This document shows, in pieces, positions 1-8,682 of a DNA stretch of 64,000 nt. Under the pieces are notes generated by a model. The model searched no databases, was not told where the DNA came from, and was given only the letters and a program-made list of their open reading frames with translations. Source of the stretch: Gammaproteobacteria bacterium. GTDB taxonomy: Bacteria; Pseudomonadota; Gammaproteobacteria; Pseudomonadales; Cellvibrionaceae. The stretch spans positions 310,001-374,000 of the forward strand of contig SEBU01000006.1 in NCBI GenBank assembly GCA_004173475.1, written 5' to 3'. How positions within the stretch are numbered: position 1 is the first letter of the stretch; every line of letters begins with the position of its first letter. The position numbers were made by a program, and so were the translations under genes.

Positions 1-1
1 C

Positions 2-1321
2 AATATTCGCCGTTTTCTTATGCAGGGCCAGTTGCCGCCCAAGGATGCAGTGCGTATTGAAGAACTAATCAACTACTTCCCCTACGCCAACACCAGTAAA
101 ACTGGCGAGCATCCTTTTAGCGTACAAACCGAAGTTGCACCTGCGCCTTGGAATACCGACCACCAACTTTTGCGCGTTCGCATCCAAGCCATGGATGCGA
201 AAACCACCGTAATGCCCGCATCCAACCTGGTATTTTTAGTGGATGTTTCTGGCTCCATGAACTCACCTGATAAGCTTCCTCTGGTCAAAAATACCTTGAA
301 AATGCTTGTACCAAAATTACGCTCGCAGGACCGCATCTCTTTGGTTGTTTACGCGGGCAGAACCCAAGTTGAACTTGAACCAACACCCGGTAACGAGCAT
401 GACAAAATCCTGGCTGCGATTGATAAGTTAGAAGCGGCGGGTTCTACTGCCGGTGAATCCGCCATGAAGCTCGCCTACCAAATGGCTCGCCGCAGTTATA
501 TCCCTAACGGCATCAACCGCATTTTGATGGCAACAGATGGCGACTTTAACGTAGGCCTAAGTAATATCGACCAACTTAAAGATATGGTGGCTGCGGAACG
601 CAAAACCGGTATTTCTCTTACCAGCCTCGGTTTTGGCCAAGGCAACTACAACGAGTATTTAATGGAACAGCTGGCCGATATCGGCAATGGTAACTACGCC
701 TATATCGATTCCGCCGACGAAGGCCGCAAAGTATTGATCGAAGAAATGGCTTCCACTTTCAATACAGTAGCGGCAGACGTAAAAGTACAAATCGAATTCA
801 ATCCTGCCCAAATTGCCGAATACCGTTTGATCGGCTACGAAAATCGCTTGCTCAACGAAGAAGATTTCAACAACGATAAAGTAGACGCTGGAGAGATAGG
901 CGCTGGTAAAACCGTTACCGCTATTTACGAGTTAACACCGGTTGGAAAAGCAACGGCAATTGATCCCCATCGCTATGAGACAACCAAAGCCATCGCAACT
1001 AATACTAAAAATGAACTTGGCTTTCTACGCATCCGCTACAAAAAACCGAGTGAGGACAAAAGTATCTTGTTGCAAGAACCTATATTGGCAAGTAATAGCA
1101 AAACCTCAATCGACCAAACCAGCACCGATTTCCGCTTCGCCGCCAGCGTTGCCGGTTTTGGTTTGACGCTTCGCGATAGTAAATATCTCGCAAACTACGA
1201 CATAGAAAAGCTTATTACTCTCGCGAAATCTGGTATGGGTAATGATGAAGGTGGTTATCGTGGTGAGTTTGTGCGTTTGATGAAAATTTCGGATGAACTA
1301 ATGCCTAAAAAGCCAAACTGA
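2..1321 (+). CDS. von Willebrand factor type A domain protein (YfbK-like), 5' end missing
   Basis: The open frame enters from the window edge. The codons before the first ATG (position 20) read NIRRFL and join smoothly to the conserved QGQLPPKDAVRIEE segment, so the true start lies upstream and the ATG at 20 is internal. A VWA domain follows, with the metal-site motif DVSGS (FLVDVSGSMNS) and the later MATDGDFNVG strand. The C-terminal third looks like the DUF3520 extension usual in YfbK-type proteins. The family is generally membrane-anchored or periplasmic and its role is poorly defined; VWA domains bind partners through a divalent metal. A hairpin with a T tail follows the stop. Family assignment is firm; function is unknown. 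Confidence 0.85.
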   Translation, partial: NIRRFLMQGQLPPKDAVRIEELINYFPYANTSKTGEHPFSVQTEVAPAPWNTDHQLLRVRIQAMDAKTTVMPASNLVFLVDVSGSMNSPDKLPLVKNTLKMLVPKLRSQDRISLVVYAGRTQVELEPTPGNEHDKILAAIDKLEAAGSTAGESAMKLAYQMARRSYIPNGINRILMATDGDFNVGLSNIDQLKDMVAAERKTGISLTSLGFGQGNYNEYLMEQLADIGNGNYAYIDSADEGRKVLIEEMASTFNTVAADVKVQIEFNPAQIAEYRLIGYENRLLNEEDFNNDKVDAGEIGAGKTVTAIYELTPVGKATAIDPHRYETTKAIATNTKNELGFLRIRYKKPSEDKSILLQEPILASNSKTSIDQTSTDFRFAASVAGFGLTLRDSKYLANYDIEKLITLAKSGMGNDEGGYRGEFVRLMKISDELMPKKPN

Positions 1322-1344
1322 GTTGCCTACTGGTAGTCAATTGG

Positions 1345-1376
1345 AAAAAAGCGGGGCTGATTTGTCTCGCTTTTTT
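1345..1376 (+). terminator. Rho-independent terminator after the VWA gene
   Basis: AAAAAAGCG (1345-1353) pairs with CGCTTTTTT (1368-1376), ending in a T run 24 bases past the stop codon. The inner stem is weak. Confidence 0.6.
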
Positions 1377-1568
1377 ATATGGAGGACGCTGTTTATTCGA
1401 TACCAATGGCAAAGACGCTCGATTACCGGTATTTTAAAGGTTGATAGCATACTACTCAATTATTCAATAACTTGCTTAGGGCTTATGCTGATGCGGAAAA
1501 CGCCCTATTTCCCGCAAGTTCCGACTCACCCATAAATTTCCCCTCATAAACTTCCAAAATCCGCTACT

Positions 1569-1586
1569 CTGTCACGAATATGTAAC
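1569..1586 (+). promoter_or_regulatory. Pho box upstream of phoB
   Basis: CTGTCAC-GAAT-ATGTAAC matches the 18-bp Pho box layout of two 7-base direct repeats separated by a 4-base AT-rich spacer. It ends 66 bases before the phoB start. A possible -10 (TATTAA, 1595-1600) lies at the distance expected when PhoB replaces the -35 element. This predicts autoregulation of phoB under phosphate limitation. Confidence 0.85.
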
Positions 1587-1652
1587 AAACTCTTTATTAA
1601 ATAGACTGCAACAATAAATTCACAAACCTGTGGATATTCAGAGCAGAAATTT

Positions 1653-2351
1653 ATGTCCGGACGCAAAATTTTAATCGTTGACGATGAATCCGCTATTCGC
1701 GATATGTTGCGGGTAGCTTTGGAAATGGCTGAGTACAATTGCATTGAAGCAAGTAACGCGCAGGATGCTCACGCGCTTATAGTGGATGAAAAACCCGATT
1801 TGATTTTGCTCGATTGGATGATGCCTGGCACCAGCGGCATCGAACTTGCGCGACGTTTAAAACGCGATGAAGTCACCAGTGATATACCAATTATCATGCT
1901 CACCGCCAAAGGCGAGGAAGATAATAAAATTCAGGGCTTGGAAGTAGGGGCCGATGATTACATCACCAAACCTTTTTCGCCGCGTGAGCTAGTTGCGCGC
2001 TTGAAGGCGGTCTTACGTCGCGCTGATCCAAAAATTTCCGGACAACCGATCGTTGTTCAAGGCTTGTGTCTTGATCCTTCGAGCCACCGCGTTACCATCC
2101 ACGATCAGTCGGTGGATATGGGCCCTACCGAATATCGCCTATTGGAATTTTTCCTCACTCATCAGGAACGCGCTTATACACGCGGCCAATTGCTCGACCA
2201 TGTGTGGGGCGGAAACGTCTATGTAGAAGAACGTACTGTGGACGTTCATATACGTCGCCTGCGCAAAGCCTTGAGTATTGATCGTCACGAAGACCTGGTA
2301 CAAACCGTGCGCGGCACTGGCTATAGATTCTCGACCAAAATAGAGGCTTAA
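1653..2351 (+). CDS. phoB: Phosphate regulon response regulator PhoB
   Basis: 232 residues, the normal PhoB length. The N-terminal receiver domain (about 1-125) has the acidic pair D10-D11, the phospho-acceptor D54 in LLDWMMP, T84 and K106. The C-terminal winged-helix domain (about 135-230) ends with the DNA-contact region RRLRKAL and the beta-hairpin VRGTGYRF. PhoB, when phosphorylated by PhoR, binds Pho boxes and turns on phosphate-scavenging genes. A Pho box sits just upstream, and phoR follows after 195 bases. PhoB rather than another OmpR-family member is favoured by overall similarity, by the phoR neighbour and by the Pho box. Confidence 0.95.
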   Translation: MSGRKILIVDDESAIRDMLRVALEMAEYNCIEASNAQDAHALIVDEKPDLILLDWMMPGTSGIELARRLKRDEVTSDIPIIMLTAKGEEDNKIQGLEVGADDYITKPFSPRELVARLKAVLRRADPKISGQPIVVQGLCLDPSSHRVTIHDQSVDMGPTEYRLLEFFLTHQERAYTRGQLLDHVWGGNVYVEERTVDVHIRRLRKALSIDRHEDLVQTVRGTGYRFSTKIEA

Positions 2352-2546
2352 TAGGCACCTGTTTTTAAACTCCCTCACTAAAAGATTTCGCTTGTATTAA
2401 AGATTGTTATACCGACGGTTTGAATTTTTAGCGGTAGGAAGTCTTATCCCGCTACTCAAGGGTGATGATCCTGTTATAAAAGAACCGACAATCAATTCGA
2501 GCGCACTTTTTCGCAAAGGGAAAATTAATTCTACGAGGCCACACAT

Positions 2547-3824
2547 TTGTTCCTGCAAGGTTTTAAAGTTGAGCTGCGTCGGCTGCTCATTATCTTTGTC
2601 ATTTGCGTTGGCTATGGAGTTATTTTTGGCTTGCAATGGTGGCTACTATTCACCGGGCTTTTTTTGTATGTAAGTTGGTTGTTTTACCAAATGTATCGAC
2701 TCAACAAATGGCTGATACGCGGCACCGATGAACCGCCAGAGTCGAGCGGCTTGTGGGGCGAAATTTTTGACAACATGTACAATCTGCAACGTCTCCAACA
2801 AACTGAAACCAAAAATCTGCAAGCTGTTATCAAACGTATTCAGGAAATTACCTCTGCATTAAAAGACGGAATAATCATTTTAGATTGGCGCGGACATTTG
2901 GATTTTTGGAATCCGGCTGCGCAGCGCATGATCGGCTTTCGCACCAAAGACCAAGGCCTTTCGATTATTAATTTTATCCGCCATCCGAAATTTGTTCGCT
3001 ACTTTGAAGAGGGAGACTACAGCGCTCCGTTGGAATTTCCATCACCGCGTACGGATAGCAAACATCTGGAATTGCAAATTACCCGCTTCGGCCAAAATGA
3101 GCGTTTAATTGTTATTCGCGACATCACGCAAATTTATCAGCTCGAACAAATGCGTCGCGATTTCGTAGCCAATGTGTCACACGAGTTGCGCACACCGCTT
3201 ACCGTAATTAATGGTTACATCGAAACTATTAGTGATAATAATGCCATGCCAATGTGGGAAAAGCCTTTGCAGCAAATTTCCCAGCAGGGCAAGCGCATGT
3301 CCTTACTAATTAACGATCTGCTGGTATTGTCAAAGCTGGAAACCACCGAAGCAGGGCACAATCAAAAAGAGATTGAGTTGGAACCATTGTTAATTTCTAT
3401 AAAAAATGAAGCCGAGGCCTTGGGTAACGATAAACATCAAACGATCAGTTTGCAGTGCGCAGAATCTATTAAAATTATTGCCAATGAAAAGGAACTTCAT
3501 AGTGCGTTTTCCAATCTTGCTATTAACGCGGTTAAATATACGCCTGAACATGGAAAAATTGATTTGCGTTTATGGAAGGACGCAAATTATATTTATTTTT
3601 CCGTTACAGATAACGGACCCGGAATTGATAGCAAACATTTACCTAGGTTAACGGAACGTTTTTATCGTGTGGATGCAAGCAGGAACAGCGCAACGGGCGG
3701 AACGGGTTTAGGCTTGGCAATCGTTAAACATGTACTTATGCGGCATGACGGCGAATTAAAAATCATCAGCGAGCTTGGCAAAGGCAGCACGTTTACCTGC
3801 GTATTGCCACACCACTTCAGTTAA
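2547..3824 (+). CDS. phoR: Phosphate regulon sensor histidine kinase PhoR
   Basis: 425 residues from a TTG start; an ACGAGG ribosome site precedes it at suitable spacing. Two close hydrophobic segments (about 12-46) anchor the protein in the inner membrane with almost no periplasmic loop, as in PhoR. A PAS domain (about 95-195) follows, then the HisKA helix with H212 in VSHELRTPLT, and a HATPase domain with the N box (NLAINAVKYTP), DNGPGI and GTGLGLAIVKH. PhoR phosphorylates or dephosphorylates PhoB according to signals from the Pst transporter. The 195-base gap to phoB has no clear terminator, so co-transcription is likely but not certain. Confidence 0.93.
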   Translation: MFLQGFKVELRRLLIIFVICVGYGVIFGLQWWLLFTGLFLYVSWLFYQMYRLNKWLIRGTDEPPESSGLWGEIFDNMYNLQRLQQTETKNLQAVIKRIQEITSALKDGIIILDWRGHLDFWNPAAQRMIGFRTKDQGLSIINFIRHPKFVRYFEEGDYSAPLEFPSPRTDSKHLELQITRFGQNERLIVIRDITQIYQLEQMRRDFVANVSHELRTPLTVINGYIETISDNNAMPMWEKPLQQISQQGKRMSLLINDLLVLSKLETTEAGHNQKEIELEPLLISIKNEAEALGNDKHQTISLQCAESIKIIANEKELHSAFSNLAINAVKYTPEHGKIDLRLWKDANYIYFSVTDNGPGIDSKHLPRLTERFYRVDASRNSATGGTGLGLAIVKHVLMRHDGELKIISELGKGSTFTCVLPHHFS

Positions 3825-3899
3825 TCGCACGAGCAGAGGTTATACTTACTCCAACAAAATCTGAGAGCGAAAATCTTTCACGGTAATGAGCGACTAAGT

Positions 3900-4346
3900 A
3901 TGACTACCACACCTCTATATGGCTTTTCTGACGCTTCGTTTAAAGCGGCTGGCGGAGAGGAAGGTGTCCGCAAATTAGTGGACGACTTTTATAATTTAAT
4001 GGAAGGCTTACCCGAAGCGGCTGTCATTCGCGCTATGCACAAAACCGACCTAACTAGTTCTCGCGATAAACTCACTTTATTTTTATGCGGTTGGATGGGC
4101 GGGCCAAAACTCTATCACGAAAAATATGGCAGTATTAACATCCCGCGTGATCACTCCCACTTAAGTATCGGTGAAGCGGAACGCGATGCATGGTTACTCT
4201 GTATGGAAAGGGCCATCGCATTGCAACATTATGCGCCCGCATTTGCTGATTATTTATTAACGCAATTGCGTATTCCCGCCGAAAGAATTTTTGCACTTGC
4301 CAAAAAACCTTCCGCCGACAATAGCTCTGGCAATTCATCGAAATAA
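3900..4346 (+). CDS. Group II truncated hemoglobin
   Basis: 148 residues. The sequence LCGWMGGPKLY, then RDHSHLSIG and AERDAWLLCM, is the signature of group II (trHbO-type) truncated hemoglobins. H85 is the probable proximal heme ligand and W98 the conserved distal-pocket tryptophan. Such proteins bind O2 or NO in the cytoplasm and are linked to redox or nitrosative stress handling; the exact role here is not shown by the sequence. The last 15 residues are Ser/Asn-rich and probably disordered. It lies 75 bases after phoR with no visible link to phosphate control. Confidence 0.9.
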   Translation: MTTTPLYGFSDASFKAAGGEEGVRKLVDDFYNLMEGLPEAAVIRAMHKTDLTSSRDKLTLFLCGWMGGPKLYHEKYGSINIPRDHSHLSIGEAERDAWLLCMERAIALQHYAPAFADYLLTQLRIPAERIFALAKKPSADNSSGNSSK

Positions 4347-4425
4347 TAGTTGATAAGTCATGATTCTTTCCTATGGTTATTTAAAACACATAGACCTTAT
4401 CATAGCGTCTTGATGAGGGCTCCAG

Positions 4426-5604
4426 ATGCAAAAGTCACCTTGGCTTATTATTTTATTAGCGGCAACCGTAGCGATTACTCCCTTCGCCGTCGACACTTAT
4501 TTACCTGCTATTCCTGTTATTGCACAGGACTTGAATGCCCATATCGGTACGGTTCAACAATCCCTAAGTATTTTTTTAGCGGCTTATGGCGCGGGAATGT
4601 TGTTATTTGGCCCACTCGCAGACAAATTAGGTCGCAGACCTTTGGCAATTTTTGGGATTGCAGGTTTTGCGTTAGCAAGTTTTTTTCTAGCGTGGACGCA
4701 TAACATTCACAGTTTTTTGATAGGCCGAGCATTGCAGGCATTTTGCGGTGCAGCCGCAACTGTAATAGTACCGGGAATAATACGTCATGTTTATAAGGAG
4801 CATTTGGCTAAGGGAATGTCGTACATGTCGTTGATTATGATGCTTGCACCTTTATTAGCACCTAGTATTGGCAGCGCCATTTTATACTTCAGTAGCTGGC
4901 GCAGTATTTTTATTGCAATTGCCAGTTATGCCGCAATTTTATTTTTCTTTGTATGGAAATATTTACCCGAACCCGGTGCAAACACGATTGGAGGTGAGCC
5001 TAAAAAAAATATCACTTTTTTATCGGGTTACAAAACTGTTTTTGCACGGGCAGACGCACGCCCCCTTATTGCTACCATCATGTTTTCTTCCTTTAGTTTT
5101 TTTTGCTACCTCACGGCAATTCCATTCGTATACATAAAATATTTCGGCGTAAGTGAACAAATTTTCGGTATTCTGTTCGGCATAAATATAGTATTGCTCA
5201 TGACGTCGAGCTTTATTAATAGTCGTTATGTTAGCCGATACGGCTCACCGCATATGGTACGCATCGCATTATCGGTTGCGGTGGTACTGGCTCTGCTTTT
5301 GTGTACATTTAATATTTTAAAATTGGATATTGTATTTACCGTCGTGACACTCGCGCCACTTATGGGCTGCCTAACTATGATCAGCACCAATACAGATGCG
5401 ATGATTGTGCTAAAGTTTCCTGACCATTCGGGCACCGCAACCGCTGTAACAGGCACATTGCGTTATGGAAGCGGCGCACTGGCCGGCCCGATTCTCGCAA
5501 TGTCTCACTCAGATACTGCCGTCCCCTTTTCAGTGTTAATGCTCACAGGCGTATTAGGAATTGTCGGGTGCCAATTATGGAATCGTTACGCCTATACTCA
5601 ATAA
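4426..5604 (+). CDS. Bcr/CflA family MFS drug-efflux transporter
   Basis: 392 residues, about twelve hydrophobic segments. The opening TPFAVDTYLPAIP and the MFS motif A between helices 2 and 3 (GPLADKLGRRPLAIFG) are characteristic of the Bcr/CflA subfamily. These inner-membrane proton antiporters export drugs such as bicyclomycin or sulfonamides and, in some species, amino acids or dipeptides. The substrate cannot be read from the sequence. It begins 79 bases after the truncated hemoglobin gene on the same strand; no regulator is adjacent. Confidence 0.9.
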   Translation: MQKSPWLIILLAATVAITPFAVDTYLPAIPVIAQDLNAHIGTVQQSLSIFLAAYGAGMLLFGPLADKLGRRPLAIFGIAGFALASFFLAWTHNIHSFLIGRALQAFCGAAATVIVPGIIRHVYKEHLAKGMSYMSLIMMLAPLLAPSIGSAILYFSSWRSIFIAIASYAAILFFFVWKYLPEPGANTIGGEPKKNITFLSGYKTVFARADARPLIATIMFSSFSFFCYLTAIPFVYIKYFGVSEQIFGILFGINIVLLMTSSFINSRYVSRYGSPHMVRIALSVAVVLALLLCTFNILKLDIVFTVVTLAPLMGCLTMISTNTDAMIVLKFPDHSGTATAVTGTLRYGSGALAGPILAMSHSDTAVPFSVLMLTGVLGIVGCQLWNRYAYTQ

Positions 5605-5719
5605 GCGTCAAATCACTATAGCTCTCGGTTGTAAAATGGCATTATGCACAAACTTTGGAAACTCAGCGAAAAGTAAAATAAACCAAATAAGTTCGAGAAA
5701 AAATTAAAAGGGACTCATC

Positions 5720-6253
5720 ATGAAATTAGCAGGTATTCTTGTATCAGTAATTTTTGCAAGTGGGTGCGCGTCTCACACCAATAAAACAGAAGACTCATAC
5801 ACAAAAGCTACATCAAAAAAAATAGAGGCAGCTGTAACTATTCCGCTCGCCGATTTAAATTTAATAGAGACTCGCATACCCGCAGCTTTGGTCGTTGCGC
5901 TAAAAAATCCGTACGCAGCACCCCTTGACGCTAGTTGCGATAATTTAGCAAAAGATATTATCGCTCTTGATGAGGCTTTAGGTGCAGATTTGGACACACC
6001 AGTTACCAAAAAAAATGAAAGCCTTATTGCGCGGACTATAGTATCTGAATCCGTTTCGGCTATACGCAAAAGTACCGAAGCCGTAGTTCCATTTCGTAAC
6101 TGGGTACGAAAATTATCTGGCGCCGAGCGCAAGTCTAAAACTGTCGCGGCTGCGATCAGTGCAGGTGGCATACGACGCGCCTATTTAAAAGGTATTGGTC
6201 ACGCTAACAAATGCCAACCACCAGCAGCTCCTTTCAACATTGCATTAAAATAG
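5720..6253 (+). CDS. Small putative lipoprotein, unknown function
   Basis: 177 residues with a good GGGACT ribosome site. The short N-terminal hydrophobic stretch ends in FASGC, a loose but plausible lipobox with C16 as the acylated residue. The rest is soluble, rich in Ala and Lys, with two further Cys residues (in DASCDNLA and ANKCQPP) that could pair in the periplasm. I do not recognise the family. It is followed 6 bases later by the VF530-like gene, so the two are probably co-transcribed. Confidence 0.75.
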   Translation: MKLAGILVSVIFASGCASHTNKTEDSYTKATSKKIEAAVTIPLADLNLIETRIPAALVVALKNPYAAPLDASCDNLAKDIIALDEALGADLDTPVTKKNESLIARTIVSESVSAIRKSTEAVVPFRNWVRKLSGAERKSKTVAAAISAGGIRRAYLKGIGHANKCQPPAAPFNIALK

Positions 6254-6259
6254 ATTTCT

Positions 6260-6481
6260 ATGACGACGACACAAAACCAAAATCCGCTGCATGGTGTGAC
6301 ACTAGAACAAATTGTTACGCAGCTTGCTGATCATTACGGCTGGGAAGAACTAGGCAAACGAATCAACATTCGATGCTTTCAATCCGAGCCCAGCGTTAAA
6401 TCAAGCCTTAAATTTCTCCGCAAAACGCCTTGGGCACGCGAAAAAGTCGAGCATTTATTTATAGAAACATTTAAAAAATAA
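6260..6481 (+). CDS. VF530-family (DUF2132) small protein
   Basis: 73 residues. The segments [23 protein letters not shown] and [26 protein letters not shown] match the VF530/DUF2132 family, whose solved structure is a small helical, DNA-binding-like fold. Length and the conserved C-terminal WAREKVE are as expected. Function is not established in any organism that I know of. It overlaps nothing, and ends facing the convergent ABC transporter gene. Confidence 0.88.
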   Translation: MTTTQNQNPLHGVTLEQIVTQLADHYGWEELGKRINIRCFQSEPSVKSSLKFLRKTPWAREKVEHLFIETFKK

Positions 6482-6533
6482 CCAAAACATTCAAATGGGG
6501 CTAACTAACGTCGCTTGTAAAATATCTTCAACC

Positions 6534-8339
6534 CTAGCTATGTTCTTCTTGAAGCTGCATAGCCCACATTTGCGCGTATCGACCTTGCTTTGCTAATAAT
6601 TGGTTATGGTTGCCTTCTTCTACAACGACTCCTTGATCGAGCACAATAATTTTATCTGCGTCGACAATTGTTGATAAACGGTGCGCTATAACTATGGTTG
6701 TTCTACCTGCTGCGACTTCGCGCATTGCGTCTACAATCGCAGCTTCGGAATGCGAATCAAGCGCCGAGGTGGCCTCATCGAAAATTAGAATAGGTGAATT
6801 TTTTAAAAGTACACGCGCTATAGCTATGCGTTGTTTCTCACCACCCGATACCTTAAGCCCGCGTTCACCTACCAAGGTTTTATCGCCCTGTGGCAAGCTC
6901 GCAATAAATTTTTCCAGATGTGCCATTTTTATTGCGCGATCAATTTCAACATCGCTTGCTTCAGTATTTCCGTAGGCAATATTTTCGCGAATGCTCGTGT
7001 TAAATAACACCGTGTCCTGCGGGACTATCGCAATAGCGCGTCGCAATGAGGCCTGACTAACACGCTGAATATTTTGATTATCAATTTCTATGCTGCCTTT
7101 ATTAATATCGTAAAATCTATATAACAAGCGAGCTATAGTACTTTTCCCAGCTCCTGATGACCCGACAATAGCAACTCTAGTGCCCGCAGGAATCGTTAAG
7201 TTTAATTTTTGCAGGATTGGCCGGTCAGGATTGTAGGAAAATTCAACATCCGTCCAAAGAATATTGCCTTTGCTAACAACTAAATCTTCCGCGTTAGGCA
7301 AATCCAAAATAGTTGCACCGCGTTTTAAAAGCGCCAACATATTCTCGATATCCGTTAAAGAGCGACGGATCTCACGATACACAAATCCCAGAAAATTCAG
7401 CGGAATAAATAATTGAATCATGTAAGCATTAATCATAGCCAAGTCGCCGATAGTCATTTCTTTAGCAATGACACTCTGTGCCGCCATGATCATCATTACG
7501 GTCATGGCGCCTGCAATAATGAAAGCTTGGCCGGAGTTTAGTGTCAGTAGCGACATACGATTTTTTAATTTCGCGGTTTCCCAATCCGCTAGAAACTTAT
7601 CGTAGGTGTCGGCTTCATATTTTTCGTTATTAAAATATTTGACAGTTTCATAATTCAATAAACTGTCGATGGCACGCGTGTTCGTTGATGAGTCTGCCGC
7701 GTTCGCCTCTCTTACAAAACGATTGCGCCATTCGGTGGTAACTATGGTAAATACGATATAAATAACTACAGCAAGTAGAGTGATTATTGCGTACCAGTAG
7801 GAAAAAGCTACGGCGAAAATAATAGCCACGGAAAAAATTTCAACCAAGGTTGGAACAATATTGAACATAAGGAAGCGCATTAAAAAGCTAATGCCATTGG
7901 TACCGCGCTCAATATCTCGACTTATGCCCCCGGTTGCACGGTCAAGATGAAAGGCGAGCTCCAACGAATGTAGGTGCTTGAACACACGCAGCCCTACCTT
8001 ACGCATGGCGCGCTCGGTAACACGGCCAAAAAGTGCATCGCGGATCTCGCCTAAAAAAACACTGCCAAAACGCAAAAGGCCGTAAAAAATTAAAAACGTA
8101 AGCGGCAGATAAATTTCTGGGCGAACATTAGGGTCTACACTATCTATTACGTGTTTTAGCGCCCAGGGCATGAGTAGGGTAGCCAACTTCGCTCCAATAA
8201 GAGCTATTACGGCAAGAATGACCCGACCTTTAAAATCCCAGAGGTATGGCCATAGGTATTGAATAGTTTCCTTCAAGTCTACTTTTAATTGTTCACCATG
8301 TTTTTTTTGGACAGGTTCGGTACGACTCATTCCACGCAT
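6534..8339 (-). CDS. Atm1/ABCB7-like ABC exporter, fused permease and ATPase
   Basis: 601 residues, a half-transporter that should act as a homodimer in the inner membrane. The N-terminal six-helix permease (about 35-330) precedes an ATPase with Walker A GSSGAGKST, signature VSGGEKQR, Walker B ILIFDEATSALDS and the switch histidine in IAHRLST. The opening LWPYLWDFKGRVILA and general layout match the Atm1 heavy-metal/glutathione-conjugate exporters rather than MsbA. AAGGTAACAAT supplies the ribosome site for the start at 8339. Likely cargo is a glutathione-linked metal or sulfur species; this is inferred from the family only. Confidence 0.9.
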   Translation of the reverse strand: MRGMSRTEPVQKKHGEQLKVDLKETIQYLWPYLWDFKGRVILAVIALIGAKLATLLMPWALKHVIDSVDPNVRPEIYLPLTFLIFYGLLRFGSVFLGEIRDALFGRVTERAMRKVGLRVFKHLHSLELAFHLDRATGGISRDIERGTNGISFLMRFLMFNIVPTLVEIFSVAIIFAVAFSYWYAIITLLAVVIYIVFTIVTTEWRNRFVREANAADSSTNTRAIDSLLNYETVKYFNNEKYEADTYDKFLADWETAKLKNRMSLLTLNSGQAFIIAGAMTVMMIMAAQSVIAKEMTIGDLAMINAYMIQLFIPLNFLGFVYREIRRSLTDIENMLALLKRGATILDLPNAEDLVVSKGNILWTDVEFSYNPDRPILQKLNLTIPAGTRVAIVGSSGAGKSTIARLLYRFYDINKGSIEIDNQNIQRVSQASLRRAIAIVPQDTVLFNTSIRENIAYGNTEASDVEIDRAIKMAHLEKFIASLPQGDKTLVGERGLKVSGGEKQRIAIARVLLKNSPILIFDEATSALDSHSEAAIVDAMREVAAGRTTIVIAHRLSTIVDADKIIVLDQGVVVEEGNHNQLLAKQGRYAQMWAMQLQEEHS

Positions 8340-8682
8340 ATTGTTACCTTAAGTATGGCCAGCATCTTGCATTTTACTTTTGATCTTGACGCACTAATCT
8401 TCATCCCGAATACTGATATTAGTGAGCTAAACTTTCTTTATGTAGTACGCCTAGGCTAACAGTAGCCGAGCCATTCAATACAGTATTTTAATAAGGTTGT
8501 TTAAACGCTCTAGGAAAAAAAAACGATTGAGTGAGGGTTAGCGCGCAGAAGATTATTTAAACTACTGTAAATTGCCCCGCGCTATTTTAGTTTTGCGACC
8601 AAATCGCGCGAACTAAGCCAATCTTTCCATTGAAATGCGCAAAAGTTTCGATTGTGCATAAAGCAATTTCGTAAAGAGAGCC
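8340..8682. other. Divergent intergenic region
   Basis: These 343 bases separate the minus-strand ABC exporter from the plus-strand glycosyltransferase and must hold both promoters. It is AT-rich with an A run at 8515-8523. I see no clear operator palindrome, RNA gene or small coding frame. Confidence 0.6.

Larger units (their letters stand above)
1322..1652. other. Intergenic region before phoB
   Basis: This 331-base gap holds the VWA terminator at its left end and the phoB Pho box at its right end. An open frame of 70 codons at 1323-1535 has no convincing ribosome site or protein-like composition, and I do not call it. Confidence 0.7.

Noticed and set aside
1323-1535. 70-codon open frame after the VWA gene
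   Set aside because: It overlaps the terminator, has no ribosome site and an unnatural residue mix.
2404-2673. Open frame between phoB and phoR
   Set aside because: It overlaps the start of phoR in another frame and lacks any recognisable domain or ribosome site.
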